Of a stretch of DNA of 64,000 nt, positions 23,901 to 37,605 are shown in pieces. The DNA is from Delphinapterus leucas (Eukaryota > Chordata > Mammalia > Artiodactyla > Monodontidae): positions 71,649,858-71,713,857 of the forward strand of contig NW_022098076.1 of NCBI RefSeq assembly GCF_002288925.2, read 5' to 3'. Under the pieces are notes generated by a model. That model was given only the letters and a program-made list of their open reading frames with translations. It was not told the DNA's origin and made no database searches. How positions within the stretch are numbered: the first letter of the stretch is position 1; each line of letters opens with the position of its first letter. The translations under genes were made by a program, and so were the position numbers.

Positions 23901-26900
23901 TTCAAAGTTTCCTTTTACTTTAAGCAGATAAGCTGAAAGTCTCTGTATTGGAAATTCCTCTAACAGTTTTGACCTAGGAACGCAAAGAAGAATTATATAG
24001 TAATCAATTTTAAGTGATTTTTAAAAATACATAATAAAAGTGTGGTAGAGCTACAACGGCTAACCAACACTCTCTCAATGCATTTTAAAAAGGCACCAAT
24101 ATAAATAAATTTTATAAGTATTTAATACATTAAATTCAGGATCTTAAGACCAGTTACTGTATATTTTAATTATTTTGCAGAAACTGGAGGTTTAAAAACA
24201 TTTCTAAGATAACTTTCATATATACAGACTTTAATTTCACACCCCCCCATTCTTCTTTACTTTTGCATTTGGGGAATTTTCTGTTTTAGAATAATTTTCA
24301 CACAGATAGTACTTACTAAAATATATATAAAATATAACTAAAGATGACCACAAATGTAACTTATCCCTTTTTGTAAAATGAACAGTTCAAAGTTAAAAAA
24401 TGATGTATCCAGTACCTCCTATAATCTAAGTTCTGTCTTGAAACCAGGAGCATATAGTTTTTTATTTGTATTTTTGCAGCCTTTTCTGTTCTTTTTCCAC
24501 CATAAGGAATCACTTTAAAGATAACATTTGGGAAGTAAGTAAAACATCATTTTCATCTAAATGCCTTCAACTGATGTAAGTTTTGTCAAACATTTATAAA
24601 ATATCATAAAGCTTCATGGTTCTGTGAGGTCTACAACTCAGACACAAAAACCATAAATCAAAACAATACCAAGCTCACTAAAACATTCTTGTCTTTCTCC
24701 ATTTGTCAACAAGTAAAAGTTGAAAATTTTTCTTTTCTGTATCTTCCTATTCAAAAGTAATTTGTGTTTCTTTCACTTTGGAGGTTATATCAAATCAAAG
24801 CCTTTTTTTTTTTTTTGATTTGATTTGTTTTGATTTGTTCTGTAAGTACACAGTAAAGCCTCACGGTTTGAGTTGAATAGTTGCAACTAGTCCTAAAGAC
24901 ACACTAGTAACTTTAATATTTCTCAGTACAATCTGGTAAAGTAAACCTACTAAGTTGCTCAGGTATTAACTATAATTTTAACTCTCTATAGGCTCTTGCA
25001 ACACATCTGATCACTGTGCTTTTTTTCATGAATTTTCTTTAAAAGAATGTGTGTGTATCTGTACTATGATGCATGTATATAGCTGCTTGTATGTATGTAG
25101 GAGAGACAATCCCTACTTTTAGCCAAATCTGAATCCTAGTCTCTCGTTCTCCCATTTTGTCCCTCCAGAAAATTCTCAATGGCATGTTTCAACAACTCAA
25201 AATCTCTTCCAGTTTGCTTACTGGTCACTTTCACTATTTTAACAAGCCAGATTAGAATGGCTTTTTAAAAGTGATTGACCACTATCAGAGAGAGGTAACA
25301 CATTTCTCTAACAGGAGCTGGAGATGAAATTCTGGGCAAAATTAGGGCAAAGCAATGTGATGAATTTTTGCCAAACTGGAAAATACAGAAGCTAACCTAT
25401 TTTCAAGCCCCTCAAATAATCTGTAATGTGAAATCTCACCTAAATAAACTGGGCATATAACTGTTATGTAAAACTTGATTTATTTGGTGTCTGACTCTCA
25501 TATCTATTTTTAGGTGCTACCACCTTGCATATTTCCTTTCATGAAGAAGCATGCAAATATAGCCATCCAGGGTTTCCCAGAAGCACTGTGTCCACAAAAA
25601 TTCTGTCTAACCTACACATTCGAATTGATCTTGTCCTTATTTGTCCCTGCCATACCCTGAGCCATCTTTACCTCTTTTTGTTCCTTATATAAAGCTAAGA
25701 AAGTACAAGTACACACTTGTAGCAAACACACTCTCAAAAGTATTAAGTCCCTTCAATAAAAAAGATTCTCAGAAAGATGAAATCAGAAAAGGAGAGTGCA
25801 TTAGTACTGTCCTCATGGGGGTACTATGGAACTCTGCAGGTCCACCTAAATTCAGTTTCATCCCAGGGCAGGTAGGTACATGATTGTTCATACACTGAAA
25901 ATAAAAAATAGTAACCAGGAAAAAAATTCATAGATGATGCCAGCAGAAACTCACACATAGCCAAAGTTATGAACATATTGACTGCCATCCAAATATTTCC
26001 TTGAATTGTAGTAAAACACAAAATCACTAGCCTTAAATTATTTCCCTTCCTCTAAAAGGAAAAAAAAATTAAATTCCAATTATTTATGAGTGGTTGGGGC
26101 AGGTGGGTGAGGAAGTCTCAAAGACATGCTTCACCTTTGAATACACTGTATGTTCACGATGTAGTAATGTACCAAAGCATGCAGGAAAAGTGACAGTGGA
26201 CGTTCTCTTTAAAACAGTTTGCATTTCTGTTTTGGTGCCTTCTCTCAGAGTTAAAGGAACAATTTAGACATTTCTCCAGAAATAATTACCACAGAGGGCT
26301 AGTAAAAGAGAGTTGCGTTGTAACCATTTTTGCCTAGCTCTAGCTGTGTCAGTGCTTAGAAGCTGCTTACATAAGCAGATAGTAAACTAGAAAATGAGTG
26401 AAGAACAGTACTGGGGCCAGATCTGCCTATCTGTCCACAGTTCTCTAGTCTTGCTAATTCTCACATCATTCTTGCATCATTAAGAAACACAGTTTCAGCA
26501 TCCCATGTAATGATTTTTTTTTTTACAGCGGTTATCAGCTTAATGTAATTTTAGTATTCAGAAATGGTTATCTGATAATCCAGTCATGGTCAGGCCTGTC
26601 CTCCGTAAACACAAACAGTAAGTTCCCCCTCCAAGGGTGTCCCCCAAGATGAATTTAATCAGTTTCATTCAGTTCCTCCCCTCTAGTGCTGTTAGACTGC
26701 AAAGAAAAAGCAGAGGAGCACCCATATAAAAGAAATTAAAATCTGTACATGAAATATGGCAACGTATGTATGAATTGAAAGAAGAAAAATTCTGTAGTAA
26801 GGGATTGAGATTCATTTCTGACAGGAACTTATAAATAGTTGCATGTTTTTGAGACAGAAAAATGTGGACATGGACACTTAAGCTTGGAGGTTCAGTCACA

Positions 26901-28293
26901 TTCTGGACTCCAAGAAAGGTAAAAATGTTTTGCTTTTCTGTCTTATCTATAGTTAATGTACCGGTTACACAGACGTTCCCTTTTCCTTGTACCAAAAAGT
27001 GGTAAATATTATTATTGAAGAAATACTAGAATAAATAGCCCTAGTTCCATAATCTTATGGGGTTCAAGTTACCACATTCAGGTCAAATTAGCAACTGCTC
27101 CGAGGAGATTTTGAAAGAAATAGCCTATGGCAAGATTTTTATAGACCTTCCACTAGAAGAGTAAAAGATGAACAGACTATGGACAAAACACTGGGTGGTC
27201 ACAGCTTGAGAAAAACCAGTGAAAAGAGAAATACCAGAAAAGGGATTTCTGAGTGGATTTTTTTCCCCCCTACTGTTAGTCTAATTATATTTTTCTGCTG
27301 ACTGGTTAACACTGATTAAATGCTGATAAAGTGACAATCATAAGCGTACTTTTAGAAACAGATACATATACTATGCTGCCATCACATTACAACTTTAAAA
27401 GAAAACTTCCCAAAGCAAATTTAAGCACAGCAGAGGTCCCTTCTGGAAACTACTGACTGCCTCTTAGCCGCTCTTAGACCATGTTATTCTGAAAACTAGA
27501 TAAAAATACTATTCATTAAAGGTGTTAAAAGTAAGGCTGCCAGGGTGTCTATAAAATGCCAGTCATCAAAACTATGGAAAAACAGTGCTTAAGTTTAGAA
27601 AAATAAGATCCTAGGACCTCAGATGTATTTGTAGCTGTCCTTAACTACCTGTAGTTTAAAAATTTTGCTATATGGTACAGTGTACAACATACCGTATTAT
27701 AAATTCCATAGGGGAAGTAAACATAGAGCCCACAACAACAACTCATCCAAGGAGTTATCACTGAAAATAATGTGTTTGTGTTCCATGATCTCTAGAGGGG
27801 AAAAAAAAAGTTTACATTTTGAAACAAATTCTTCTTTGAACAGTAAAATTACTTATCCCATTTTAAACTGTGAAAGTCCTACCCAGAAAACGCTAATCTT
27901 TCCTGCCTTCAATCATAATCCTGAACATCAGTGGCAAATTAGAATCCTTAGGTGTGAATCTTTACGAATCAAGTGATTATTTTTTTCTCAAAGCATGATA
28001 TACCTTAACATCTATGCATGGCAGAAATGAACTGCTCTTTAATTCCCACAAAATAAACAAGCCAAGTTGTCAAGAAACAATATCCCATCCCTTCTCTCTT
28101 CTGTTTCTTCCTTCCTTATTGTAATTAGGCAGAGCAAATGACACTGCGTCCACAAAATAAGAATTAATGACAGTAATAATATTAAAAAAAAAAAAAAGGT
28201 ATGTCAACATCTGAAGAAGGTGGGATTGTAAGTGCAGTATTTCTTCATGTGCAGTTCATTACTTCATAGGGGTCCCCTTTGGAATGAAAAGGC

Positions 28294-29163
<870 letters not shown>

Positions 29164-30079
29164 TTAAGCTCTTTAATTCTGCTGAGACTCACAAATACTC
29201 TTCATCTACAAAAAGGATTAGTAACCTAAAAATTTCACAAGCCATTTGCACTTGTTCTAATGCCACCACGAAAATGCATCTAGCCTAAAAGTTATAATTG
29301 TGTGTTATCTTATTTTCATTCTCTATTAAAATGTCCACTTGTCTAGAGCTCAGCCACTATAGGAGAAAGAAGAAATACCAGGTGAAAGTAAGTCAGAGAT
29401 TATACTTGTTTTTGCATACTTTAAACATCAGTGACCAAGCTTCAAAGATCATAAAAGCGAGAGTGATCTGGTTATAACACTTGTTATCTCACAATTGTGT
29501 AGGCTTAATTTGGTTGATATAGGTGCTATATTAGAGAAAGATTATAGATCCAATACATGTCATTCTGGAAAATTTTAAAATGCCACAATTAAAATACTGT
29601 TAAAAGCTGATATTGTCTGATAAACTGAATGAAATTTAGGGCTATATAAAAATAGGATATTTCCCAAAGCACTTACTTATAAACTTGGAAAATACTATGT
29701 TTCATTGTTTTGCTTCTTGAAATGGATAATTATTCATTTTTGCATCAACCCTTTCTTATTTAGACACATGTGCAACGGTGCTGGTATGTATGTATACCCA
29801 TTGTTAGTTTTCTATACATTTTCTTGACTGAAGGATATTTGTAGTTTTCCCTTTAACATTTACTTCAACTAATTTAATTTTACTTCAGTATTTTACTTCA
29901 ACATAATATCTAATATTAACTGTAAAAGAGTCTGGTGCATGAAATAGTAGTTTAAATTTTTCTCCTTCAAATATTGCCAGCTTTGGACAGAATACTTTAT
30001 CTTTGAAAACTTCTGCCACTAAAACAGTGGGTTCTCCTACTAATACTTAGTTACTTTGATAGGTAAATCTTACAGATAA

Positions 30080-32505
30080 ATCCTTCTTTAAAATATATGT
30101 GAAGTTCTTATAAACCTTTAGTATGCTGTTGTAGGTGCCTAACATGTGATGCTGATCCACAGAACTGCATTCTGGAAAAATACTTTCATGTGGCTAGTAT
30201 TATTACAGGTTTGAAGAAATGTCCCCTAAATGAGATGAAGGTAATGGTCAGAGTAATGAAAATGGAAGAAAAAATATGATGAGTAATTATCTTGTAGCAT
30301 ACAATTAAGATATTGCAACGTCAAGAGTTTAAAAGTTAAGATAGACAAACCTAATCTATATTCTCAAAGAGTTTACAGTTTAGAGGGAGTGACAACAATT
30401 TAGGGATCATTTATAATACAGTGTGATATGTGGTATGGGGTCAAATAAGAGGAATACATAACTCATAGTAAAAGAAAACTTCTTGAAGAAAGTGACATCA
30501 GAGAGAAGAATGTGATGACAAATATTAGCCAAGTAAAGGAATGGTGGGGGTTGGAGCAGCTGGTAGGAAGGCTCAGAGGCTAGAGGGCACGACGCATTCT
30601 AGGGATTACTTACACTTTGCATATGGCTGCGAATGGAAGTAGATGAGAAAGTTGGCATCTGATAATATAAGGCTCATTCAACAATTAAGGAGTTTGAATT
30701 TTATCCTGAGAGCAGTAAGAACTGAAAGGGTTAAACAGGGAAGTGACTTAACTAGATATTTATTTAGCAAGATGGCTTAGGAAGTTCTTGCTGTAGAGAT
30801 GTAGAGATCATGGTGGCTTCAACTAGTAGAGTGGCAGTGGAAATGGAGAAAATTCGATGGAATGGAGAGAATTTTAGAAAATGTTGCTAGAACTTGGTGA
30901 TTATCTAGACACAGAGAATGAGAAAAAGAGATTAAGTATGGAGCCCAGGTTTCTGGACTGGGGAACTTAATGGATAGCAATGGGATAGAAAAGGTGGTGA
31001 ATTCAGATTGGGGAATACTATGAGTAATAAGTCATGTCTAATAAGTACTGAGATATAGTCTCAAACTCAGGAGAGAGATCTGGGCTTGAGATATAGATAT
31101 GAGAGTCATCAGTTGGTTGAAAGTAACTTCTGAAGCCATGGGAATAGATGATATCACCCAGGCATAGGTAAAGTGTGAAAAAGAGAAGGTCAAAAATAGA
31201 ACCTGGAAGAACATCAAGATTTTTATGCCTGCCCATAAACTAGGGCAAGTGGGATTTGAGCCCCATGCTTAGAGAGCCCTGGGCCGTGCTGCTCATGGAA
31301 TAAGGAACGTACAGGGACAAGGGAATGTGCTTACCTGAAGCTTACACCCTAGACCATACTCTGGGTACCCAGGACCCCAGAATTCCTTCTCCAAATGGCT
31401 GGGAGCTTGCACCAAGTGTCGCACAGTCCTCTTCATAGGGTCCATTGTCCTGAGTACCAACTGTGCTGCCGGTATGTACACTCTTAGGCTTGAAGAACGG
31501 TCAATACACTACTCTTGTGTGCTGTGTGTGGGGTGCGATATGAAAAGAACTTGGATGTACAGACTAAAGTCTACACATAGGTACATAAGACCCCTTTTTG
31601 CTGCTGGAAAGAATCAGGAGTGGGTTTAAAAGAAGGGCCTGGCTGCAGGTCAGGGAGTGGTGGCTCTGCTCATGCCTCCAAGGTCTGATGTGGAACTCCA
31701 CGGAATCTGAGAATTCTATATTTATTTGAACTCAGTCTTCCAGATTAGGAGGTTAGAACACAATAGTTTTTAAGCCTGATTGACAATATTAAAATATTTA
31801 GGCATATGAATTGAGGCCTCCATTACTACTGTTGTCCCATTTGCGTAACTGTTGGGGTAAATCCATACAAAATACTGAGAAGGAGTGGTCAGAGAAGCTG
31901 GAAGAAATGCAAGAGAGATCAGTGTCATAGAAACCAAGGAAAGAGAGTGTTTCCAAAGGAACTAACTATTCAGCAGTGCAAATGCTCTCTAGGTTTAAGA
32001 TGGTCTAAAAAGGTTCCTCTGGACTTGACACTCTGAAGCTAGTGGACACCTCAGTGAGAATAATTTCAGCAGAGCACAAGGAAGAAAGCCAGGTTGTACA
32101 GACTGGGGAATGAGTAGAAAGAAAGAACTTATAGAAAGCAAGTGTAGAGAACTCTTTCAACAACTACATCCTTGAAGAGAAGGAGAAAGTAGGCAGCTGG
32201 AAAGAGACCTGGGTTTGGGGTTAGATTTTTTTTTTAATCATGAGAGTTTATCACATTGAATGCAAAAAGAAAAATGCCAATAGAAGGGAGAGGTTAAAAA
32301 TATATGTGAGAGGGCTTCCCTGGTTGCGCAGTGGTTGAGAGTCCGCCTGCCGATGCAGGGAACACGGGTTCGTGCCCCGGTCTGGGAAGATCCCACATGC
32401 CATGGAGCGGCTGGGCCCGTGAGCCATGGCCACTGGGCCTGCGCATCTGGAGCCTGTGCTCCGCAATGGGAGAGGCCGCAACAGTGAGAGGACCGCATAC
32501 CGAAA

Positions 32506-32538
<33 letters not shown>

Positions 32539-33240
32539 GTGAGAAAGGGGGGAAATAATAGTGTAAGTTATCTGGGGGCTGGGATAGGAGAATTCCAGAG
32601 CGCAAGAAGAGGAATGAATCGGAAAGAAGGATGCTTCCTTCATCAATGAAAGAAAGTATTCATGTGAATGCACGTGATCCTACAGGATTAGTGATATTAT
32701 ACTGAAATCATTTCAACTGATTTTATTTCCTATGAATCTAGATGTAATATCACCAAGGAGTGAGATACCATGTTTTGGGAGAGTAGAGAAAGGTCGAAAT
32801 GCCCAAAATGGCGAGTAGGAGAGAAAGCTATTCAGGGATGAATTAAAGGAAGGCTGCTATATAGTAGGGATGGGACAACCGGTATCTGAGATCAGTTACT
32901 CATTTATTTACAGTGATGCCAATTCATAAGGCTGCGGGATTTTCTCTAAAATTACTAGCAGCTATGTAGATGTGGAAAAGAGGCTCAATTGGCTCCATTA
33001 GAGAGTGGGGTTTTACTAGGAGAAAGGTAGAAGGACAACAAGACAACAGAGTCATAGAATCTAAACTGAATAAGAAAAGAGAGGAGGAAACATATACAGA
33101 AAGTTCAAGGATCACTGGCCTGGAGGGCTTGATAAAATCAAAGAACAATATTTAACTGAGGGACATGATAAAAAGAAATTTACAATAAGTGTGGAATGAT
33201 GAAATTTCTCACTTCAAAAGACATCATAAAAACAGTTACT
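30080..33240. repeat. Long unassigned ancient mammalian repeat, interrupted by a SINE
   Basis: The purine-rich stretch keeps the wording and order of a dispersed, noncoding ancient repeat: TTGAATTTTATCCTGAGAGC, CAGGGAAGTGACTTAACTAG, GATCATGGTGGCTTCAACTA, GGAGCCCAGGTTTCTGGAC, ATATGAGAGTCATCAG, GTGGACACCTCAGTGAGAAT and AGAACTCTTTCAACAACTAC. I recall this series from mammalian DNA but cannot fix the family name. The segment at about 31260-31740 does not follow it and may be a foreign piece. The CHR SINE at 32312-32520 sits inside. Confidence 0.45.
32312..32520 (+). mobile_element. CHR-type tRNA-derived SINE
   Basis: A near-complete copy with A box TGGTTGCGCAGTGG (one change from the other copies), B box GGTTCGTGCCC, and a tail of about 20 A. 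The target-site duplication is AAATATATGTGAGA at 32298-32311, repeated as ATATATGTGAGA at 32533-32544 and extended by AT slippage. Antisense open frames across it are shadows. Confidence 0.94.
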
Positions 33241-33258
33241 ATGCAATTGTTTGTTATT

Positions 33259-33466
33259 CAGTTGACCCTTGAACAACATGGGTTTGAACTGCGCTGGTCC
33301 ACTTACAGGAGGACTTTTTCACCAGTAAATACTGTTGAATCCATGGATGCAGAATAGTGGATATGGAGGAACTGTGTATAAGGAGAGCCAACTGTAAATT
33401 ATATGCAAATTTTCTACTGTATGAGGGTCACTGCCCCTAACCCCTATGTTGTTCAAAGGTCAACTG
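33259..33466 (+). mobile_element. Tigger-like MITE (TcMar-Tigger, MER8-like)
   Basis: Terminal inverted repeats CAGTTGACCCTTGAACAAC and GTTGTTCAAAGGTCAACTG bound a 208-bp element whose inside (GGGTTTGAACTGCGCTGGTC, CCCCTAACCCC) matches the copy at 47770. It has no coding capacity. The flanking TA duplication is not preserved. The subfamily name is from memory and less sure than the class. Confidence 0.85.
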
Positions 33467-34766
33467 TGTATTACCACTAGGATAGAATCCAAATAAAGAA
33501 AAAATACCATCAAATTCTAATAAAAATCTAATGTCCTTATTTTAGAATCAACATGTACTTTAAAAAAATCTACCCTTTTCTAAGGAATTTAATCAAATCG
33601 AGAGTAGCATCTCTAAGTCAAAGGAAACATGAAAATATTACAAAGAGCAGAACTAAGTAAATTCAGAAAATAGAATAGCAATAAATTTCATATTTTTCCA
33701 ACTATACTAGTCTCTAGTTGAGACATAGACATTTAATGGACATCCATCAAATTAATTTTAAAAACAGATGAATGATATTTTTAAAAAGTTATTTATAAAC
33801 AGGAAGAAAGAGACACAAAGAAATAAAAGTAACTTAGGGCCCAAGGCAGATCTGAGTATACTCTCAGAGGCTAGTTTTAAACTGACCTAGTATAAACTAT
33901 GATCCTTGGGGCTACCCTTCAGCATTCCTTCAATGAACTTTGTCAGTTAATCTCTCCAGCTTGTCTTAAACTGATATTTTGGTGATTTGTTAGTTCTTTA
34001 ATTTTAGATTGAAAAGAAATCTTCTCTAAGTGTTTATTGGAGTAGGACAATTGTATCACCCTTTCCTCCCTGAAATAACCAAAGAAAAGATTTTCTCTCA
34101 GTCACTACTCAACCCTCACAAGGTGTTCTATAATGCGTTTTGACACTAGAATGTGAGAATCTGTTTATTTTTATCTCTTCTAATTTTTACTCTATGTAAG
34201 TCTATAAGAATATATATTACATATATAGTGATAATTCTTTATATTGAATCTGTTATTCATTCATTTTTTTAAAAAAACTAGATGCTTCTGTATCCTCAGA
34301 GATACTTTACAACTTACACTCAGAGTTGGCATCATTCTGTATACTGTATCAAAGAATATCTGAGGGCTTGGAAATGAAAAAGGAAAGTCTAACACATCAC
34401 ATTTAATCTTTTCAGTTCAAAACTGTAGGCTACATGAAAACAAAGATCAAAATATGAACTATAGATCCAAATATGAAACATCTTGAATGTAGGCTGCTGC
34501 ATTATGTATTTTAATGCAGAATTAAAGAAAAAGATTTCTTCATTCTAGATTAAATACTAAAAGCATTAACATTGTGTAAAGAAAACAGCTTAAAAACCTG
34601 GCGCTAATGCAAATTTAAAAAGATTACAAAACTGGCTAGTAGGCTACATCATTTCCCTTAAGTCTTGCTATTTGTTATTTCACTTTATATAATATTTCAT
34701 TTTGAGAAAGTAATTGATTACTATCACTCTTTCCTTCATTTCTCTTTCTTAGGCCCATATGCCTAA

Positions 34767-34775
34767 GGGTGTGTA

Positions 34776-34816
<41 letters not shown>
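34767..34816. repeat. (TG)n microsatellite
   Basis: A TG run broken by TAG and TTT, with a longest pure stretch of about 26 nt. It lies about 150 bp into the intron past the linker exon's donor. Confidence 0.95.
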
Positions 34817-34819
<3 letters not shown>

Positions 34820-34969
34820 GCGGTACACACGGAGTGGCATAATGGAATAAAGAGATGGGCATTTACTTCATGAACTGAAATACACCAATATATATTTCTA
34901 GCACATGGGAACATGCCTTTGCTCATTAAAATCAATTTTTACAGAAATAAAACCCTTTGTAATGCTTAC

Positions 34970-35113
34970 CCACAAACTTTTGTGGAGTGGAGCTTTTACG
35001 TTTTCCCATATTCCCTGTGAGCTTCTCTATGACAGCAGGTCTCTCAAAAGGCACCAGAGAAATATTGTTGTCCATAATAGGCTCTTGTTCCTTACAATCT
35101 TCCATAGGAGGTA
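34970..35113 (-). CDS. IKZF2: IKZF2 (Helios) penultimate coding exon (linker region)
   Basis: This 144-nt exon encodes 47 whole residues, from [16 protein letters not shown] to [11 protein letters not shown], flanked by split codons for Val (upstream) and Gly (downstream). It is the linker between the DNA-binding fingers and the C-terminal part of Helios and has no zinc finger. The acceptor is AG at 35114-35115, with only a moderate pyrimidine tract (it includes six T and a TATATAG end). The donor is GTAAGC at 34969-34964. The frame joins exactly to 43191-43328 upstream and 28294-29018 downstream (phase 1 at both ends). The exon is 3n long, so skipping it would not shift the frame. It is too short and too spliced to appear as a long open frame; I recognised it by translating the reverse strand. 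Confidence 0.96.
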
Positions 35114-35251
35114 CTATATAAAACCATACAAAAAATGTAATCTGATAATTTCTTCAACATTTAAAAAGATACAAAGCTGGACTTGCCGTCTCAATATGTG
35201 TTATACAAACATAAGCTAGTATGCTTGAATAAAAAGTAGAAAGAATAACCT

Positions 35252-35280
35252 CTAGTGTTAAAGTATACTTTTAACACTAG
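35252..35280. repeat. Inverted repeat 140 bp upstream of the linker exon
   Basis: The arms CTAGTGTTAAA and TTTAACACTAG are perfect 11-nt complements around a 7-nt centre (GTATACT). TGTGTGTATACTCACACAC follows at once and is itself partly self-complementary. It could form a hairpin in the pre-mRNA. Confidence 0.8.
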
Positions 35281-35289
35281 TGTGTGTAT

Positions 35290-35311
35290 ACTCACACACA
35301 CACACACACAG
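35290..35311. repeat. Short (CA)n run
   Basis: About 10-11 CA units directly beyond the inverted repeat. It is not part of any SINE tail that I can see. Confidence 0.9.
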
Positions 35312-37284
35312 AGGATTTGTTTTTATCCGAGTCTCTCTCAGATCAATGACATAAACTGTCGCCACTATTGGTGGCCAACATGTTCTTCTTGTGTCTCATC
35401 TTAGTCCTCTGAAAGTGTTTTTAGCATTGATTAAAATCAATACTACTTTAAGACTGCACTGTTCTCAAGGCTTCTGGAGTTTATTTTTCTAAAACAATTT
35501 AAGTAAGTCAATTTGTTTTGGAGGAAACCTTACACAGACACACAGAAGAGCAGTATAATATTTAATCAGTTTTTTTTCACCCATGTATTTTCCTGTAACA
35601 GATTTTCTACTTGATGAGCTGAGTGAGCTGTGAGCCCTATTGGCAGTAGCTACATACCTGCACAAAGCAGTCTTCATGAAGGAGATCCAGTTCTAAACAT
35701 GTCCATGCACAGTAAACGGTGACAGCTTTATGATTGTAATTTATTTTAAAAAGAGCTCTTCAGCAGGACAACATAATCCATTTCTAAACTGGCATATTTG
35801 CTTACTGAAGTACTGCTCTAATTCATTTGACATAAACTCTCCAGTCTAAGTTGCTGTGGGCTAATACATTAATTCATAGATATTGACATTACATATTGAC
35901 ATTTATGGTGTAGACACAGAACTTATAAAAGTTGTTTTTGAATAAAAATACTGTCAAAGGACATTTAAGTAAAGATAGAGTAATATCAGAGACAGACCAG
36001 ATCAGTTGATTAAAACCAATATTCACAGGAAGGACCATAACTTATTATTTCTTGATTACTGTTGCTTTCTCCAATTGTATTTGTGTCAGCACTGTTTGGA
36101 AATCTAAAGGTTTCATATCTCAGGATATCTTTACTTGTTCATCATGCACTGTAAAATGATTTATTCTGCTCCTTTCGTTTGTAAAGGGATAGCCCCACTG
36201 TGTGAAACACAATGTATTATCCTTTATAAGGGCAGACACTAAGAGTGAGAAAGCAAGAGATGAAAGTTAAGAAAATCCAGTGCACAATTCAGGTGACCTA
36301 TTTAATAACCAATACAGGTTGCTGATTTTGAAGAAATGAAAAATGGCATCAGAAAATGTTTTTGTAATTCAAGCATGTTTAAAGACATCGATATTCAACC
36401 TAAGTTTTGGGTTAACCTAGTATAGCCAGGTGGATGGGCCAGAAAAATTCAATCTTCAATCTCTATTTTAATGGCAAGGGATTCTGTAATTACTGGATGT
36501 TAATTTGGGAAAAAATTCCAAGAGGAGACTTAGAAACAAAGAAACACATAGGTCACTTTCTATACAGGTATAATTCATGATATACAACTGCAAAAAGATG
36601 TCCCCAGATATGACACACAACATCATGTCCTCTCTTAGCAACAAGTAAAATAAGAAAAAAAAAAAAAACTTAAAAAGAAAAGCAAAGAAAGAATGACCAC
36701 AGAATTCAAATAAGGGGGGCCAGGAGGATGGAATGGCAGTGGTGATGTGGAGGGGGGCCATGCAATTAGATACAGATTATTGTCAAAATTTTAACTTTTG
36801 TTTTAGGTGTTGAATTCACAGGCACTTACTACATTATTAAAAAATAACTATATAACTGAAAAATTGGCCATGAATGGACCAAAGATGAAAATATGTCATG
36901 AGCCAAGATCCGAAACGAAAGAAGGAAAGAGAAAAAAGTTTGTTGTTGTCAATCTTGCTAAAAAACAGCAAAACTGGTTAACAGGGTTTGCCCCCAAATT
37001 GAATATACTAATTAGTTTTGAAATGAATAGTCTAAAACTTGGCAGTTTTGCTCTAAGTCTCACCTTGAATTTTCATATTTGCACACATTTAACACTCAAA
37101 ACGAAACCTGGGTGTGGGAACTGTCCCACACCACCTCCACCTCAATTCAAGTGATTTGCCCCAAGTTCAATGAAGCTCATATGAACTGAAAACAATGACT
37201 TTGGCAGAGCTCTGATCTAACTTCTACTTCACAACCAACAGTCCTTTACATATCAAACATTAGTCTTGTTTCTACCATATCAGC

Positions 37285-37605
37285 AATAATAATAACAACA
37301 ACAAACTCACCCTATGTGCTAAGTACTGTTTTAAGGCTTTCCATCTGATAATTTATTTAAGCCTTCAACAACCCACTGAGATAGGTACAATTACCATCTC
37401 TTTTATACAGATGGGGAAACAAAGACCCAAAGATGTAATTTTCTCAGCGTGCTTTTTAAAAAATTGAAGCATAGTTGATTTACAATGCGTTTTTTTTTTC
37501 CAATTTTTTTTTACTGAAGTATTTTCTCAGTGTTTATATCTAGTTAACAGGGAATATATGAGTAGAACCCAGGTGGTGTGACTCGAGAGCCTGGGCTCTT
37601 AGCCA
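37285..37605 (-). mobile_element. MIR SINE split by a later 70-bp insertion
   Basis: Reverse-order MIR: CACCCTATGTGCTAAGTACT, ATACAGATGGGGAAACAAAG, then after the insertion GAGTAGAACCCAGGTGGTGT and GGGCTCTTAGCCACTATT. The insertion at 37451-37520 is flanked by ATTTTCTCAGCGT (37438-37450) and ATTTTCTCAGTGT (37521-37533). Confidence 0.85.
37451..37520 (-). mobile_element. Very short L1 3'-tail insertion
   Basis: The sequence TTGAAGCATAGTTGATTTAC belongs to the reverse complement of a cetartiodactyl L1 3' UTR. With the 13-bp duplications on both sides it looks like an extremely 5'-truncated L1 insertion. The T/A runs inside suggest tail sequence plus slippage. Confidence 0.6.

Larger units (their letters stand above)
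20600..28293 (-). other. IKZF2: Probable long 3' UTR of IKZF2
   Basis: About 7.7 kb follows the Helios stop codon without any SINE, L1, L2 or MIR that I can recognise, unlike the flanks on both sides. It is AT-rich, with many short A and T runs, an AT tract near 21145-21178, a T14 run near 24803, and a degenerate TG/CA tract near 20825-20920 at the distal end. This matches a long vertebrate 3' UTR kept free of insertions. Established knowledge: IKZF2 transcripts have a long 3' UTR of several kb. The distal boundary is inferred from the poly(A) signal at 20620-20630. Open frames in this tract (for example at 21936-22226, 26669-26995 and 27665-27976) have no recognisable family and are taken as chance. 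Confidence 0.72.

Noticed and set aside
27665..27976. A 103-residue open frame on the plus strand
   Set aside because: It is in the same 3' UTR block, antisense, with no motif.
34767..34816. TG run as a telomere-like or Z-DNA element
   Set aside because: It is an ordinary microsatellite; no further pattern supports a special role.
36468..37154. Open frames of 97 and 115 residues in the intron
   Set aside because: No similarity to any family I know, no splice context, and low-complexity content.
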